This document shows, in pieces, positions 26,501 through 36,750 of a DNA stretch of 64,000 bases. Where the stretch lies: NCBI GenBank assembly GCA_016194975.1, contig JACQAM010000008.1:186001-250000 (forward strand), in the 5' to 3' direction. The notes below the pieces were generated by a model, which was given only the letters and a program-made list of their open reading frames with translations, was not told where the DNA came from and searched no databases. This DNA comes from Bacteroidota bacterium. GTDB lineage: Bacteria > Bacteroidota > Bacteroidia > Palsa-965. Made by a program: the position numbers and the translations under genes. Position 1 is the stretch's first letter. Every line of letters begins with the position of its first letter.

Positions 26501-27762
26501 TCACGCATCTTCAAACGCCAATATTATATTCTTATTCCACCGTTGGTGCATGCTCCACCACGATCCCAACGACTATTACTCCTGCGTCAATCACACTTCA
26601 GGATGCTTCGCTCACGAGCAATTTTAATTGTACTTCAATGATTGGCTGCAATCCATCATGCCAGAGAACTTCAATTGCTGCCACTACAAATGAAATTGCA
26701 AACCTGACTTCTTTGATTGACGGTGGGATAACTTCCACTTTGTTTGCAGATATCAATGGAAATATGCCAGCGGGACAATTGAAAAATGTTCTCATGCAAT
26801 CTTCTCCATATTTATCCGACCAGGTTTTGATTGCTTACATCAACAAACATAATGTTCCACTAGGCAACCTGAAAGATATTTTACTTGCGAATTCACCTCT
26901 GCGACCAGCCGTGATTTCTGCGTTCAATGGAATGTCTTCAACACTACCAAATGGAATTAGAAATAATATTCTTTTCGCACAGCAAGGCCTTTCTCCACTG
27001 GATGGATTGTACGGACAAATAGCAGAAGCAACGGCCAATCGCGATTTTGCAATCGATGGATTAATTCGTGATTTTCTTTTCGATACAACAATTGTTGGCG
27101 GATTAGACAGCGTTCAATTTGTTTTGAAGGCATATTTGATAACAAATGGAGACAGGTGTAAAATTGCAGCCGCTCAAGTGGCAGCCAAAGAATTTGCTGC
27201 AGCAACAGCTACACTCGATTCAATTGCTATTGCGAACAACAATACACTCGACAATTCCTGCCAACTGCTACAAATTCTTATTCGGTTAGAGCAATCTGCA
27301 GATGGCTGCTTCTCCCTGAAAACCGATCCGGCTTTCGCAGGAGATTCAGCAACCCTAAGTCAGATTGCGGCAGATACGATGGCGGATGGATGCGTAGGTG
27401 CACAGGCGCTGATGAAAGCAATATTCAACCTTTCATTTCAAGAAGTTGTTGATCTCGTTCCAAATTCTTCGAGTGCCCGTTTGGCAAGTCCGGATCAGGA
27501 AACAACTGAGATGGAGCAAGGGAAAATTTATCCCAATCCAAATAATGGGACTATGATTTTCAGTTATGAAATTCCAGAGAATTCGAAGGGAATTCTTGTT
27601 TTCTATGACATCAGTGGAAAACAAGTCGACAAATTTATTTTGCGGGAAGGACAAAGCACAGCACAGATCAGTGACGAGAATTTGCAAGCAGGAATTTATT
27701 TCTATCGTTTCATCGTTGACGATGAACAAATAAATTCCGGGAAGTTTGTGATCGTGAAATAG
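23506..27762 (+). CDS. Very large secreted beta-helix protein with T9SS sorting domain
   Basis: A 1,418-residue protein with a signal peptide (MKHTQSGCKRITLFASILFS, then FFAIAQS). Residues about 30-450 resemble a beta-propeller-like segment with no clear family. Residues about 480-1,020 include short Asn-rich turns (NNSF, GNNFNNSS, LNNYRG) typical of right-handed beta-helices. Residues about 1,050-1,330 are helical and Cys-containing, and the last 80 residues (GKIYPNPNNGTMIFSYEIPE to GIYFYRFIVDD) are a T9SS type A domain. The predicted role is a surface adhesin-like or matrix protein. No catalytic motif could be assigned. Base composition is more AT-rich than the flanking fucose genes. Confidence 0.8.
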   Translation: MKHTQSGCKRITLFASILFSFFAIAQSVQSRLWSVPPKEIIFPALATPNLPAPSAGDYNGSPSFYANNAMHDPNGNLLFFINDGNVYDYQGRFIGSIFANVGGNDFILTGTTEWVIVPVPNHCQQYYLVAGYYSDVSGSSLGGAPRPYYIILDLTLPNQNGNPQAYGDFVGNDGMNGQQLHSHEAFFLDDPTMAGVNNLAYSSASSLGSNMHFAVTPLRPNGSTRFLFIDNVCGAGISRFLVTPNGIIYDNYTVIPTNSDGHGQVRAEMEVVIISDPSDPNVGNYRLAVPYTRVNFTTSAQEMGVFVQDIDFNTGNYIGSAKFVFLPRYFNGTDYITPDVHGLEFSANGKFLYVTHTTPPYIEYSDISQASPTFSALQALSNISPNLNNPQDFQNSQIELGNDGRLYFAASNRLAALSINFSLPPNAVGVFWTDNAIPSVTVPISSAIFPSQVVISSDISDVRLLNDQVDGEVYQVVSQTSPPDGCCLTGTIFTANNYIAGTPGTPNFTTYANANQIWTPTNNPFGGTSTNPVTIVMIKNTLTIPAGKTITIKNMIFKFAPRVYSPNNVPGGEVIILGSSLPNIHGGKLILDNTTFTSYDGCGLGMWEGVEVNGRASLPQAPNLNLSQSQQGWLVLQNNAVISNAYTGTLAGKRATPFPNITWDQNFNGGIITATNSKFLNNTIAVQFRPYTDPSNVLHNYSYFTRCDFLTTINPLNDPHSATRFVIFVQMMQTAGIVFSGNNFNNSSALPSNSVLDMPSNGYGIYGFDANFQVLPACANPQLCTQFIPNTFQNLGYGVLSWSSNPLNSVKIDGSQFLNNYRGVLINFVDYSTITNNHFTIIKYPFLAGPGPAYGIYLNNSTGYQVEANDFAYSTAPINTLAVGSSYGVIVSNSLSANNLIYRNIFHHIYIGCQTQRVNCQVVPNPMNGDPYNPQGLQFICNSFDANSNDNFNIVQPNGCEDFFQGSKTRTADNCFADDNVHYDYWVNFSSTIDPFTNLTHLQTPILYSYSTVGACSTTIPTTITPASITLQDASLTSNFNCTSMIGCNPSCQRTSIAATTNEIANLTSLIDGGITSTLFADINGNMPAGQLKNVLMQSSPYLSDQVLIAYINKHNVPLGNLKDILLANSPLRPAVISAFNGMSSTLPNGIRNNILFAQQGLSPLDGLYGQIAEATANRDFAIDGLIRDFLFDTTIVGGLDSVQFVLKAYLITNGDRCKIAAAQVAAKEFAAATATLDSIAIANNNTLDNSCQLLQILIRLEQSADGCFSLKTDPAFAGDSATLSQIAADTMADGCVGAQALMKAIFNLSFQEVVDLVPNSSSARLASPDQETTEMEQGKIYPNPNNGTMIFSYEIPENSKGILVFYDISGKQVDKFILREGQSTAQISDENLQAGIYFYRFIVDDEQINSGKFVIVK

Positions 27763-27798
27763 ATTTTGAATTTACATATCCCCAATCCAGAATCTATT

Positions 27799-28764
27799 TT
27801 GAATCTCACTTCCAAAATATACATTGCCGGCCACCATGGAATGGTGGGTTCTGCGCTTATCCGTTTTCTCTCGTCAAAAGGATATTCCAATCTCATTTAC
27901 CGCACCTCGGCAGAGATAGATCTTCGTGAGCAAAATAGTGTAAGAGAATTTTTCAAAAAAGAAAAACCGGAATATGTTTTTCTCGCCGCCGCGAAAGTGG
28001 GAGGAATTCATGCGAATGATACCTACCGTGCTTCTTTCATTTACGATAATCTCATGATCCAGTCGAATGTCATTCATGAATCGTATCTGCACAAAGTCAA
28101 AAAATTATTGTTCCTCGGTTCCACCTGCATTTATCCGAAACTTGCACCGCAACCGCTGAAAGAAGAATATTTGTTGTCAGGGAAACTCGAACCAACGAAT
28201 GAGCCGTATGCATTGGCAAAGATCGCCGGAATAAAAATGTGTGATGCTTATCGCGATCAGTACGGATGCAATTTTATTTCTGTGATGCCCACAAATATGT
28301 ATGGCACCAATGATAATTATGAATTGAACAATGCGCACGTGCTTCCTGCTTTGCTGCGGAAATTTCATAATGCAAAAGCAAAAAAAGAATCGCACGTCAC
28401 CATCTGGGGCAGCGGCAAACCGAGAAGAGAATTCATGTATGTCGATGATTTTTCAGAAGCGTGCCTGCATCTCATGCTGCATTTTAATGAGTCGGGATTT
28501 GTGAATGCGGGAACGGGAGAAGATATTTCCATTGGTGATCTGGCTTTGCTCATCAAAAAAATTACCGGCTTCGAAGGAGAAATTAAAAATGATCTTTCTC
28601 AACCCGATGGAACACCGCAGAAACTGACGGACGTTTCAAAAATTCATTCACTCGGATGGAAACATAAAACTCCGCTCGAAGAAGGAATCCGGAAAATTTA
28701 TTCTGAAGTGAAAGATCTTTTCGATGAAGAATTGAAAGGACATCACGTATTAAGAGAAGTTTAA
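27799..28764 (+). CDS. fcl: GDP-L-fucose synthase
   Basis: A 321-residue epimerase-reductase that converts the Gmd product to GDP-L-fucose. The Rossmann motif GHHGMVGSALI is at the N-terminus, FLGSTCIYPK is mid-domain, and the catalytic YxxxK is EPYALAKIAG. No ATG lies before the Rossmann motif, so the start must be TTG. The TTG at 27799 gives MNLTSKIYIAGH, which fits the family length. A TTG at 27766 would add eleven residues and begin 3 bases after the previous stop. It pairs with gmd at 20.8 kb. Confidence 0.9.
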   Translation: MNLTSKIYIAGHHGMVGSALIRFLSSKGYSNLIYRTSAEIDLREQNSVREFFKKEKPEYVFLAAAKVGGIHANDTYRASFIYDNLMIQSNVIHESYLHKVKKLLFLGSTCIYPKLAPQPLKEEYLLSGKLEPTNEPYALAKIAGIKMCDAYRDQYGCNFISVMPTNMYGTNDNYELNNAHVLPALLRKFHNAKAKKESHVTIWGSGKPRREFMYVDDFSEACLHLMLHFNESGFVNAGTGEDISIGDLALLIKKITGFEGEIKNDLSQPDGTPQKLTDVSKIHSLGWKHKTPLEEGIRKIYSEVKDLFDEELKGHHVLREV

Positions 28765-28770
28765 AAAGGG

Positions 28771-28882
28771 AAGATTACAGATCATACGCCCGCCTGCTTG
28801 CCCGTGCCGCCCGCCCGGACGAGCCATTCGGACGGGGTAAGGACGGGAATGACGAAGTCGGGCAGGGATATACAGATTACAG
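28771..28882. repeat. GC-rich insert bounded by GATTACAG words
   Basis: A stretch much richer in G and C than its surroundings (about 28788-28865), made of CGCCCGCCTGC-like and GGACGGG/CCCGTCC words. It is bounded by GATTACAGATCATA on the left and CAGATTACAGAT on the right. GATTACAG words also occur at 6331 and 18580. It looks like a dispersed repeat inserted between fcl and the next gene. Confidence 0.45.
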
Positions 28883-30712
28883 ATGGAACGAATGAGAAAG
28901 ATGTTTTGCAAAAGGAATCAGCGCAATCGGCGGCGAAATTTTATCGGCCTCTTTCTTTTTCTTTTCATGAATGCATTCTCTCAGCAGGCCAACGTTCCGC
29001 TCAATTACGAATGGATCCAGGAAAGTGAAGCGCGAATGGTAAAGAGCGGCGGATTCAGTCTCGACAGAAGGCTAATGATGAATTACGAAGCAGATTCTGT
29101 TTTGCGATCTGTTTTCGGTGAAAGTGAAATTAGTCTTGATTCCATTGCGAGAATTTCATTTCCCATGCAAACTTCCATGCGCCCGTGGATCGAGCAGGGA
29201 CATCCGCTGAGAAAAAATATTGCATTGCAGAATGCACACGATAATTACTACGTGTTTTATTGCAGAGACTGCGGCCGTTACCAACATGGAACGCCACACC
29301 CAATGATAAGATGGATGAAATATTATCACGATGATAAAAGTCTTCTGCAACTCGAACACGAACCACAAAACGACGAACCCACCTTCCGGTTGTATATCGA
29401 TCCACTCTTGAATCTCACTTACATGAACGTGAGTAATGACACATCGCAATCTTCATTCTACATCAACACACGCGGCGTAAATGCGCACGGTGACATCGGC
29501 ACAAAAATTTCTTTCGAAACTTCTTTCTGGGAAAACCAGGCGTTCTTTCCGAAATATATTTCTGATTTTGCCAATGGAACACAAGTAATTCCCGGCCAGG
29601 GACGCTGGAAAACTTTCAAGAAAACCGGTTACGATTATGCAATGGCGGCAGGATATGTTTCGTATTCCCCCTGCAGAAATTTTAATTTGCAAGTCGGAAC
29701 AGGAAAACATTTTGTAGGCGATGGCTATCGATCACTTTTACTTTCCGACAATTCTTTCAATTATCCATTTGCAAGACTGACCGGATGGTTTGGCCCCGAT
29801 AAAATGTTTCAGTACACAACGATCTATGCTTCACTGATGAATCTTGTTTCGAATGCACCCGTTCCGCCGGGCACCGAAAGATTGTACCAGAAAAAAGCGG
29901 CACAGTTCGATCAGTTGTCAATGAAGATCGGAAGAGTGGGAGAGATCTCGCTTTTCCAGGGGCTCATCTGGACAGCGGCCGATGATCGCAACAAACAATG
30001 TATTCATCTCACGTATGCGAATCCTGTCATCTTCACTTCACTTCCGTTTTATGGATTGAACAACAGGAATAATTATCTCCTCGGTGGAACTTTTCGTTTC
30101 GATCTTTTCAAAACAATTCGTTTGTATGGTCAAGGTGTGATCGATGATTCCGGGAAAGAACCGGTGCATCATAAATCAGGATTTCAATTGGGAATAAAAT
30201 ATTTCAATGCGTTCACTTTAAAACATCTTCACCTTCAATTTGAATTCAATCGCGTGAATCCGTACACGTACGCGGCCACCGATTCCGCGCAGTCGTACAC
30301 GCATTACAACCAGCCGCTCGCGCATCCGCTCGGCGCAAATTTTTCCGAACTGATCTTCGGATTGCAATACAAGATCGGCGACTTTTTCATCCAGGGCCGT
30401 TATGAAATTGCAAACCTCGGCGCCGATTCCATCAACAGCAATTTCGGACAGAATATTTTTCATTCAGATTACTCTGCATATTTTCCGACTACTTCCGGAA
30501 ATTTCAAGCTCGGGCAGGGAGTGAAAACCAATGTCACTTACTTCGATGTGCATGTCGGGTACATGATCAGTTATGCATCGAACCTGAATATTTCATTGGG
30601 TTATACGAATAGAAATGTGATGAATAATGTAAACCCGGAGCGCACTTCTTACGTATACTTCGCACTCCGCACGTCGTTGAGCAACACCTATTACGACTTT
30701 TTCCGGAATTAA
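28883..30712 (+). CDS. Wzi/RemB-like outer membrane protein, paralogue 1
   Basis: A 609-residue protein with a signal-type N-terminus (basic MERMRKMFCKRNQRNRRR, then a hydrophobic helix ending NAFSQ). The body has beta-barrel texture and the blocks GDGYRSLLLSDNSFNYPF, NPYTYAATDS and QPLAHPLGANFSELIFG. These resemble the capsule-assembly Wzi family and the flavobacterial gliding protein RemB. Wzi helps attach or organise surface polysaccharide; RemB is linked to gliding. A homologue with the same blocks lies at 32007, on the other side of a WecA-like gene. An N-terminal part with CRDCGRYQHG (Cys pair) is not shared with the paralogue. Confidence 0.7.
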   Translation: MERMRKMFCKRNQRNRRRNFIGLFLFLFMNAFSQQANVPLNYEWIQESEARMVKSGGFSLDRRLMMNYEADSVLRSVFGESEISLDSIARISFPMQTSMRPWIEQGHPLRKNIALQNAHDNYYVFYCRDCGRYQHGTPHPMIRWMKYYHDDKSLLQLEHEPQNDEPTFRLYIDPLLNLTYMNVSNDTSQSSFYINTRGVNAHGDIGTKISFETSFWENQAFFPKYISDFANGTQVIPGQGRWKTFKKTGYDYAMAAGYVSYSPCRNFNLQVGTGKHFVGDGYRSLLLSDNSFNYPFARLTGWFGPDKMFQYTTIYASLMNLVSNAPVPPGTERLYQKKAAQFDQLSMKIGRVGEISLFQGLIWTAADDRNKQCIHLTYANPVIFTSLPFYGLNNRNNYLLGGTFRFDLFKTIRLYGQGVIDDSGKEPVHHKSGFQLGIKYFNAFTLKHLHLQFEFNRVNPYTYAATDSAQSYTHYNQPLAHPLGANFSELIFGLQYKIGDFFIQGRYEIANLGADSINSNFGQNIFHSDYSAYFPTTSGNFKLGQGVKTNVTYFDVHVGYMISYASNLNISLGYTNRNVMNNVNPERTSYVYFALRTSLSNTYYDFFRN

Positions 30713-30713
30713 G

Positions 30714-30721
30714 TACCTTTG
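30714..30721 (+). promoter_or_regulatory. Bacteroidota -7 element before the WecA-like gene
   Basis: TACCTTTG matches TAnnTTTG and lies 62 bases before the ATG at 30784. No TTG at the expected spacing is evident. Confidence 0.4.
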
Positions 30722-30783
30722 TTAAAATCCTGTTTGCAAGGCATTAATAAAACTGTCTTGGATTTCATCAGACCACCTGACCA

Positions 30784-31911
30784 ATGGTTCACCTTTTATT
30801 CACGCTGCTTACTTCCTTCCTCATTGTTCTGCTGGCTACACCGGCATTGATCAAAGTTGCATTCCTGAAACGTTTGTTCGATGAACCCGGCGATGCGCGC
30901 AAACTGCACAAGCGCGTAGTGCCCACCATTGGAGGAATCATCATTTTCGCCGCCACACTCTTCGCATTTTCATTGTGGTTTCCGTACGATCATCCCGAAA
31001 CAGAATTACTGAAAAGATGGATCCGCGATTTTCAATTCATCGTTGCATGCATGCTCATTTTATTTTTTGTGGGTGTGAAAGATGATATTATCGGCACGGC
31101 GCCAATGAAAAAATTAGCAGCGCACATCATCGTGGGAATGATACTCGTGCTCATGGGCGAAGTGCGCATTCATTCGCTGCATGGACTTTTCGGCGTTACT
31201 GAAATTCCATTGTGGGCAAGTATTTTTCTTTCGCTCTTCACGTACATCGTTGTCGTAAACGCATTCAATCTCATTGACGGAGTTGACGGACTTGCAGCAG
31301 GCGTTGGCCTCATCGGCGGACTCGCTTACGGAGCTGCATTCGGCCTCGGCGGAGATATTGTTATGGGAAGTCTTGGTTTCGCACTTGCAGGGTCGCTGGC
31401 GGCATTTCTTGTTTTCAATTTTTCTCCGGCAAAAATTTTCATGGGCGATTCGGGAGCAATGAGTATTGGATTGGTGCTGGCAGTGCTCGCGATAAAATAT
31501 GTAGAGTTCATTCCGGATAATACGGTTCATCCTTTCATTCATGAAATTTTTTCTCCGGTAATGGCAATGGCCATCATCGCCTACGCACTCACCGACACGC
31601 TGCGCATTTTTCTCTGGAGAGCGATCCGTGGTGTTTCTCCATTCTCTGCCGACAGGAATCACATGCATCATTTGCTTATCGATAGCGGAATGAGCCATGC
31701 GAAAACAGTGTTGTGCATTTACGCTGCAAGTTTCTCTGTGATCGGCGTTGCGGTGCTCACGCGACTGATGCCGGTGACAATTTCATTCTGCATTACGGGC
31801 GGATACGTAATTGTAATTTCTTTTATTCCCTGGATCAGGAAACGCATGCACATGAAAAAGAAAGGCATGACCGGGGAAACACGCCATCTCGATTCAGTTT
31901 CGGCCGCATGA
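30784..31911 (+). CDS. MraY/WecA-family glycosyl-1-phosphate transferase
   Basis: A 375-residue integral membrane enzyme with about ten or eleven transmembrane helices. It would transfer a sugar-1-phosphate from a UDP-sugar to undecaprenyl phosphate and so start polysaccharide synthesis on the inner membrane. Family motifs are GVKDDIIG, NAFNLIDGVDGLAAG (near 157-171), FMGDSGAMSIG and the loop HMHHLL. These fit the WecA/TagO branch; MraY itself would normally lie in the division cluster. It lies between two Wzi/RemB-like genes, suggesting a surface-polysaccharide locus. Confidence 0.9.
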   Translation: MVHLLFTLLTSFLIVLLATPALIKVAFLKRLFDEPGDARKLHKRVVPTIGGIIIFAATLFAFSLWFPYDHPETELLKRWIRDFQFIVACMLILFFVGVKDDIIGTAPMKKLAAHIIVGMILVLMGEVRIHSLHGLFGVTEIPLWASIFLSLFTYIVVVNAFNLIDGVDGLAAGVGLIGGLAYGAAFGLGGDIVMGSLGFALAGSLAAFLVFNFSPAKIFMGDSGAMSIGLVLAVLAIKYVEFIPDNTVHPFIHEIFSPVMAMAIIAYALTDTLRIFLWRAIRGVSPFSADRNHMHHLLIDSGMSHAKTVLCIYAASFSVIGVAVLTRLMPVTISFCITGGYVIVISFIPWIRKRMHMKKKGMTGETRHLDSVSAA

Positions 31912-31917
31912 ATTTCA

Positions 31918-31990
31918 GCAGGCAGCAGGCAGTAAGCAGCAGGCAGAAGGCAGTAAGCAGTTTTCGGTTTTCAGTTTTCAACCTGCCCGC
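31918..31990. repeat. Low-complexity GCAGGCAGTAA repeat
   Basis: Imperfect tandem units of GCAGGCAGCAG/GCAGGCAGTAA followed by repeated TTTTCGG/TTTTCAG words and a GC-rich CCTGCCCGCCGAGG. It lies just after the WecA-like stop and before the start chosen for the second Wzi-like protein. Confidence 0.5.
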
Positions 31991-32006
31991 CGAGGTGAAA
32001 TGTAGG

Positions 32007-33812
32007 ATGGGTTTTCAGTTTTTTTATTTGAGCGAAACATTTTCCCGATTCAGAATTTGGAATTTATTTTTCAGAATTTATTTTTTTCTCTGCTTTTTTT
32101 CGGTGAATGGATTTTCGCAGCATCCCGTGTTGTTTACTGACGATGAAAATCTTTTACTGATGCAATATTTAAATAAAGCGAATGTTTCTTTTTCCAATGG
32201 AGTTGTAAGTTTTTCAACCGATTTTGCTCACACTTCAATTCTGCCAATGATCGATGCCGATCTTCGAACCCGTTATGAAAAATCAGACAGTAATGCTTTT
32301 CATCTGGTCTATGATTGGGATCTTGCATTTTTATTGAGGAGGCCAACGTTCAAAAATTATTATCGGAAAGAACCTGCAGTTACAGCGATAGATGATTTGG
32401 CTTCGAATGAAGAATTGAAAAAATCGGCGTTTATCCTCCGCCCCGTTTACGATTTCACCGGCGGAAAAGATTTTAAAACAAAGAATACAATTTTCAATTC
32501 GTATGCCGGAGTAATTCTCGATGCCGATTACAAACAGAAGATAGGAATTGAAGCGCGCTTTGTTTCCGGAATTTCTGCGTTGCCCGGAAATCTGGATTCC
32601 ATTGCACGTTTCACCGGAATGATGCCGGGATTTGGAGATCGCGCTTATGCATTGGGAAATGCCGGCCAGAATGGCGGAGCCGGGCTGGGCAATTATTCTT
32701 TCCAGCATTTTTCAGGAAATATTATTTACCGTCCTTCAAAAATTTTCAATATTCAAATCGGCAGAGACAAACATTTCTGGGGCGATGGCTATCGTTCGCT
32801 TTTTCTTTCTGATGTGGGTGCGGCAATGCCCTATCTGAAAATGCAAACTACGATCTGGAAAATACAGTACACTTCGCTCTTCACATGGATGCAGGACTGG
32901 ACCAATTCAAATGGATCTTCAAAAGATTTCAGAAGTAAATTCGGCACGTTTCATTACATCGATTTCAATGCGGCGAAATGGCTGAACCTCGGAGTTTTTG
33001 AATCCATTATTTTCCAGGGAAACGATTCGTACCGCATGCGTGGCTTCGATCCGGATTATTTAAATCCGATTATTTTTTATCGCCCGGTGGAATATTCGCT
33101 TGGCTCTTCTGATAATGCGCTGCTTGGTTTTTCTTTCAAGATCCGTTTCAACACAAACAATGTTTTTTATTCCCAGCTATTGCTCGATGAATTTTACCTG
33201 AAAGAAATCAAGAACTGGAAAGCAGGATGGTGGGGAAATAAACAAGGCGTGCAGCTCGGTTACAAAATTTTCAACGTTGCACATGTGAGCGGATTGAATC
33301 TGCAAATGGAAATGAACATCGTGCGCCCATACACGTACACGCACGGAAGCCCGCAGCAGAATTATTCGAACGCAGGCATGCCGCTCGCGCACCCGCTCGG
33401 CGCGAACTTTGCCGAAGGGCTTGGAATTCTTTCGTATTACCACAAAAGATTTTCTGTAAGCGGCAAAATGGTAATGGCCGGCATCGGTCTCGATTCTGCA
33501 GGAAAAAATTACGGGCAGAATATTTTTCTTCCTTACACTACACGTTCCGTTACCATTGCTACACTAAGTCCTGCCGCCGATTATAATCACCATATTTTCG
33601 ACGGGACAAAAGCAATTTTATTTTCCGCCGAATTCTCTTGTGCGTATCGTTTCAACACTTCATTCCCATTGCGCGTAGAACTTATAGCAGGAACTTATGG
33701 TTTGCATCAATATGCAAAAGGATTGAAAAATCCGGCGTCTGCTGTAAACAAGAGTTCCTATGTTCAAATCGGGCTTTCACTTCCGCTCTGGAAAACGTAC
33801 CGCGATTTTTAG
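32007..33812 (+). CDS. Wzi/RemB-like outer membrane protein, paralogue 2
   Basis: A 601-residue protein using ATG 32007 (MGFQFFYLSETFSRF, then a hydrophobic segment ending VNGFSQ). The frame is also open from an ATG at 31908 that overlaps the WecA-like stop, but that stretch translates the low-complexity repeat. It shares with paralogue 1 the blocks FWGDGYRSLFLSDVG, VRPYTYTHGSPQQNYSN and MPLAHPLGANFAEG, at matching positions. The C-terminal strand ends LPLWKTYRDF. It is probably an outer membrane partner in polysaccharide attachment or gliding; the exact role is inferred. Confidence 0.72.
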   Translation: MGFQFFYLSETFSRFRIWNLFFRIYFFLCFFSVNGFSQHPVLFTDDENLLLMQYLNKANVSFSNGVVSFSTDFAHTSILPMIDADLRTRYEKSDSNAFHLVYDWDLAFLLRRPTFKNYYRKEPAVTAIDDLASNEELKKSAFILRPVYDFTGGKDFKTKNTIFNSYAGVILDADYKQKIGIEARFVSGISALPGNLDSIARFTGMMPGFGDRAYALGNAGQNGGAGLGNYSFQHFSGNIIYRPSKIFNIQIGRDKHFWGDGYRSLFLSDVGAAMPYLKMQTTIWKIQYTSLFTWMQDWTNSNGSSKDFRSKFGTFHYIDFNAAKWLNLGVFESIIFQGNDSYRMRGFDPDYLNPIIFYRPVEYSLGSSDNALLGFSFKIRFNTNNVFYSQLLLDEFYLKEIKNWKAGWWGNKQGVQLGYKIFNVAHVSGLNLQMEMNIVRPYTYTHGSPQQNYSNAGMPLAHPLGANFAEGLGILSYYHKRFSVSGKMVMAGIGLDSAGKNYGQNIFLPYTTRSVTIATLSPAADYNHHIFDGTKAILFSAEFSCAYRFNTSFPLRVELIAGTYGLHQYAKGLKNPASAVNKSSYVQIGLSLPLWKTYRDF

Positions 33813-33884
33813 CCGCAGATTTCCGATTTTGTTGAAAACATTAACAGGCAAAAAAATTATTTCTCAGAAAATCCTCTTTAATTT

Positions 33885-33975
33885 TAGCGCTGCTTTAGGG
33901 GTGTTTTTCATTGACGAAGAACTGAGATCATACCCTTGGAACCTGACGCAGTTCATACTGCCGGAGGAAAAAGTA
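33885..33975 (+). promoter_or_regulatory. TPP riboswitch (THI element)
   Basis: A thiamine-pyrophosphate aptamer with the conserved cores: AGGGGTG (33897-33903), CTGAGA (33922-33927), ACCC (33932-33935), GAACCTGA (33939-33946), ATACTGCCGGAGGAAA (33955-33970). It lies about 50 bases upstream of thiS. A small hairpin after it (ATGG 33978 pairing with CCAT 33998-34001) could switch translation of thiS. Binding of TPP is expected to lower expression of the operon. Confidence 0.95.
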
Positions 33976-34025
33976 AAATGGTAATTCTTCTCTGCCGCCA
34001 TTCCTGAAGCAACAACATCACCGGA

Positions 34026-34235
34026 ATGGAAATCAAAGTAAACAACGTTTCAAAAAAAATCAGTGAACAGGGAAAGTTCACGCTTCAGCAATTGCTGGAT
34101 GCGGAAATTCCCGGCGCTCATAAAGGAATTGCTGTGGCAGTGAACAGCAACGTGATCCCGAAAAATAACTGGAATGATCATGCTCTTCTTTCCGGCGATG
34201 AAATTCTCATCATCAAAGCCACGCAGGGCGGATGA
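34026..34235 (+). CDS. thiS: Sulfur carrier protein ThiS
   Basis: A 69-residue ubiquitin-fold protein ending in Gly-Gly (IIKATQGG), the site adenylated by ThiF and turned into a thiocarboxylate. It gives sulfur to the thiazole made by ThiG. It is the first gene after the TPP riboswitch and has normal length for the family (about 65-70). The short length and the QGG end identify it without doubt. Confidence 0.95.
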   Translation: MEIKVNNVSKKISEQGKFTLQQLLDAEIPGAHKGIAVAVNSNVIPKNNWNDHALLSGDEILIIKATQGG

Positions 34236-34247
34236 AAAAAATATTAG

Positions 34248-36125
<1,878 letters not shown>

Positions 36126-36740
36126 ATGAAACTGATCGTCATATCTCCACCGGGTTCTTTTCCCAATGAAGCAGATCATATCAACGCTTTGCTCGATGAA
36201 GGATTGAAAATATTTCATTTGAGAAAACCGGATCATTCATCTTCTTCGATGGAAAAAATCATTTCAAAAATAAAAACGAGGCATCTCGGAAAAATTTCCA
36301 TTCACAGTCATCACGAAAAGGCAAATGACTGGGGAATATCGCGATTGCATTTCCCGGAAAAAATGAGAATGGAAACAACCGCCGGCGAATTGAAAAAAAC
36401 TTCAACAAAAAAACTTTCCACCTCCGTTCACGGGGAAAAGTGGAGCGTAGGGAATGAATTCAGGTACGTATTCTACGGACCAGTCTTCGAAAGCATTTCA
36501 AAAAAAGGATACGGACCGGAGCCTGGAGAAGAAATTCTATTGACTGAAAATAAAGTTCGCGGCACAAAAATATTCGCCATTGGAGGGATCAATGAAAAGA
36601 ATATTTCCAGAATTCAGGAAATGGGTTTTGATGGAGCTGCGCTGCTCGGTGCGATCTGGAATTCGAAAGAACCGCTCACGAGTTTCAAAAAGATATCAAA
36701 CGCCATTCAGCATCTTCAACCAGCAAACGTTGAACATTAA
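36126..36740 (+). CDS. Divergent thiamine-phosphate synthase-like protein (ThiE1)
   Basis: A 204-residue TIM-barrel protein related to ThiE/TenI: the N-terminal LLDEGLKIFHLRKPDHSS replaces the usual LQLREK motif, and FYGPVFESISKKGYGP and FAIGGINEKNISRIQEMGFDG are recognisable. A second, more typical ThiE lies at 37496. Two ThiE-like genes in one operon are common in Bacteroidota; one may act as a thiazole tautomerase (TenI-like). The ATG abuts the thiC stop. Confidence 0.8.
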   Translation: MKLIVISPPGSFPNEADHINALLDEGLKIFHLRKPDHSSSSMEKIISKIKTRHLGKISIHSHHEKANDWGISRLHFPEKMRMETTAGELKKTSTKKLSTSVHGEKWSVGNEFRYVFYGPVFESISKKGYGPEPGEEILLTENKVRGTKIFAIGGINEKNISRIQEMGFDGAALLGAIWNSKEPLTSFKKISNAIQHLQPANVEH

Positions 36741-36750
36741 ACGCAGAACA

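Noticed and set aside
31713-32006. The long N-terminal extension of the second Wzi-like protein
   Set aside because: It overlaps the WecA-like gene in another frame and then translates a low-complexity repeat; a signal peptide appears only after 32007.
36580-36750. Extended N-terminus of ThiD inside thiE1
   Set aside because: Out of frame with conserved thiE1 and without kinase similarity; the TTG at 36751 gives a normal ThiD.
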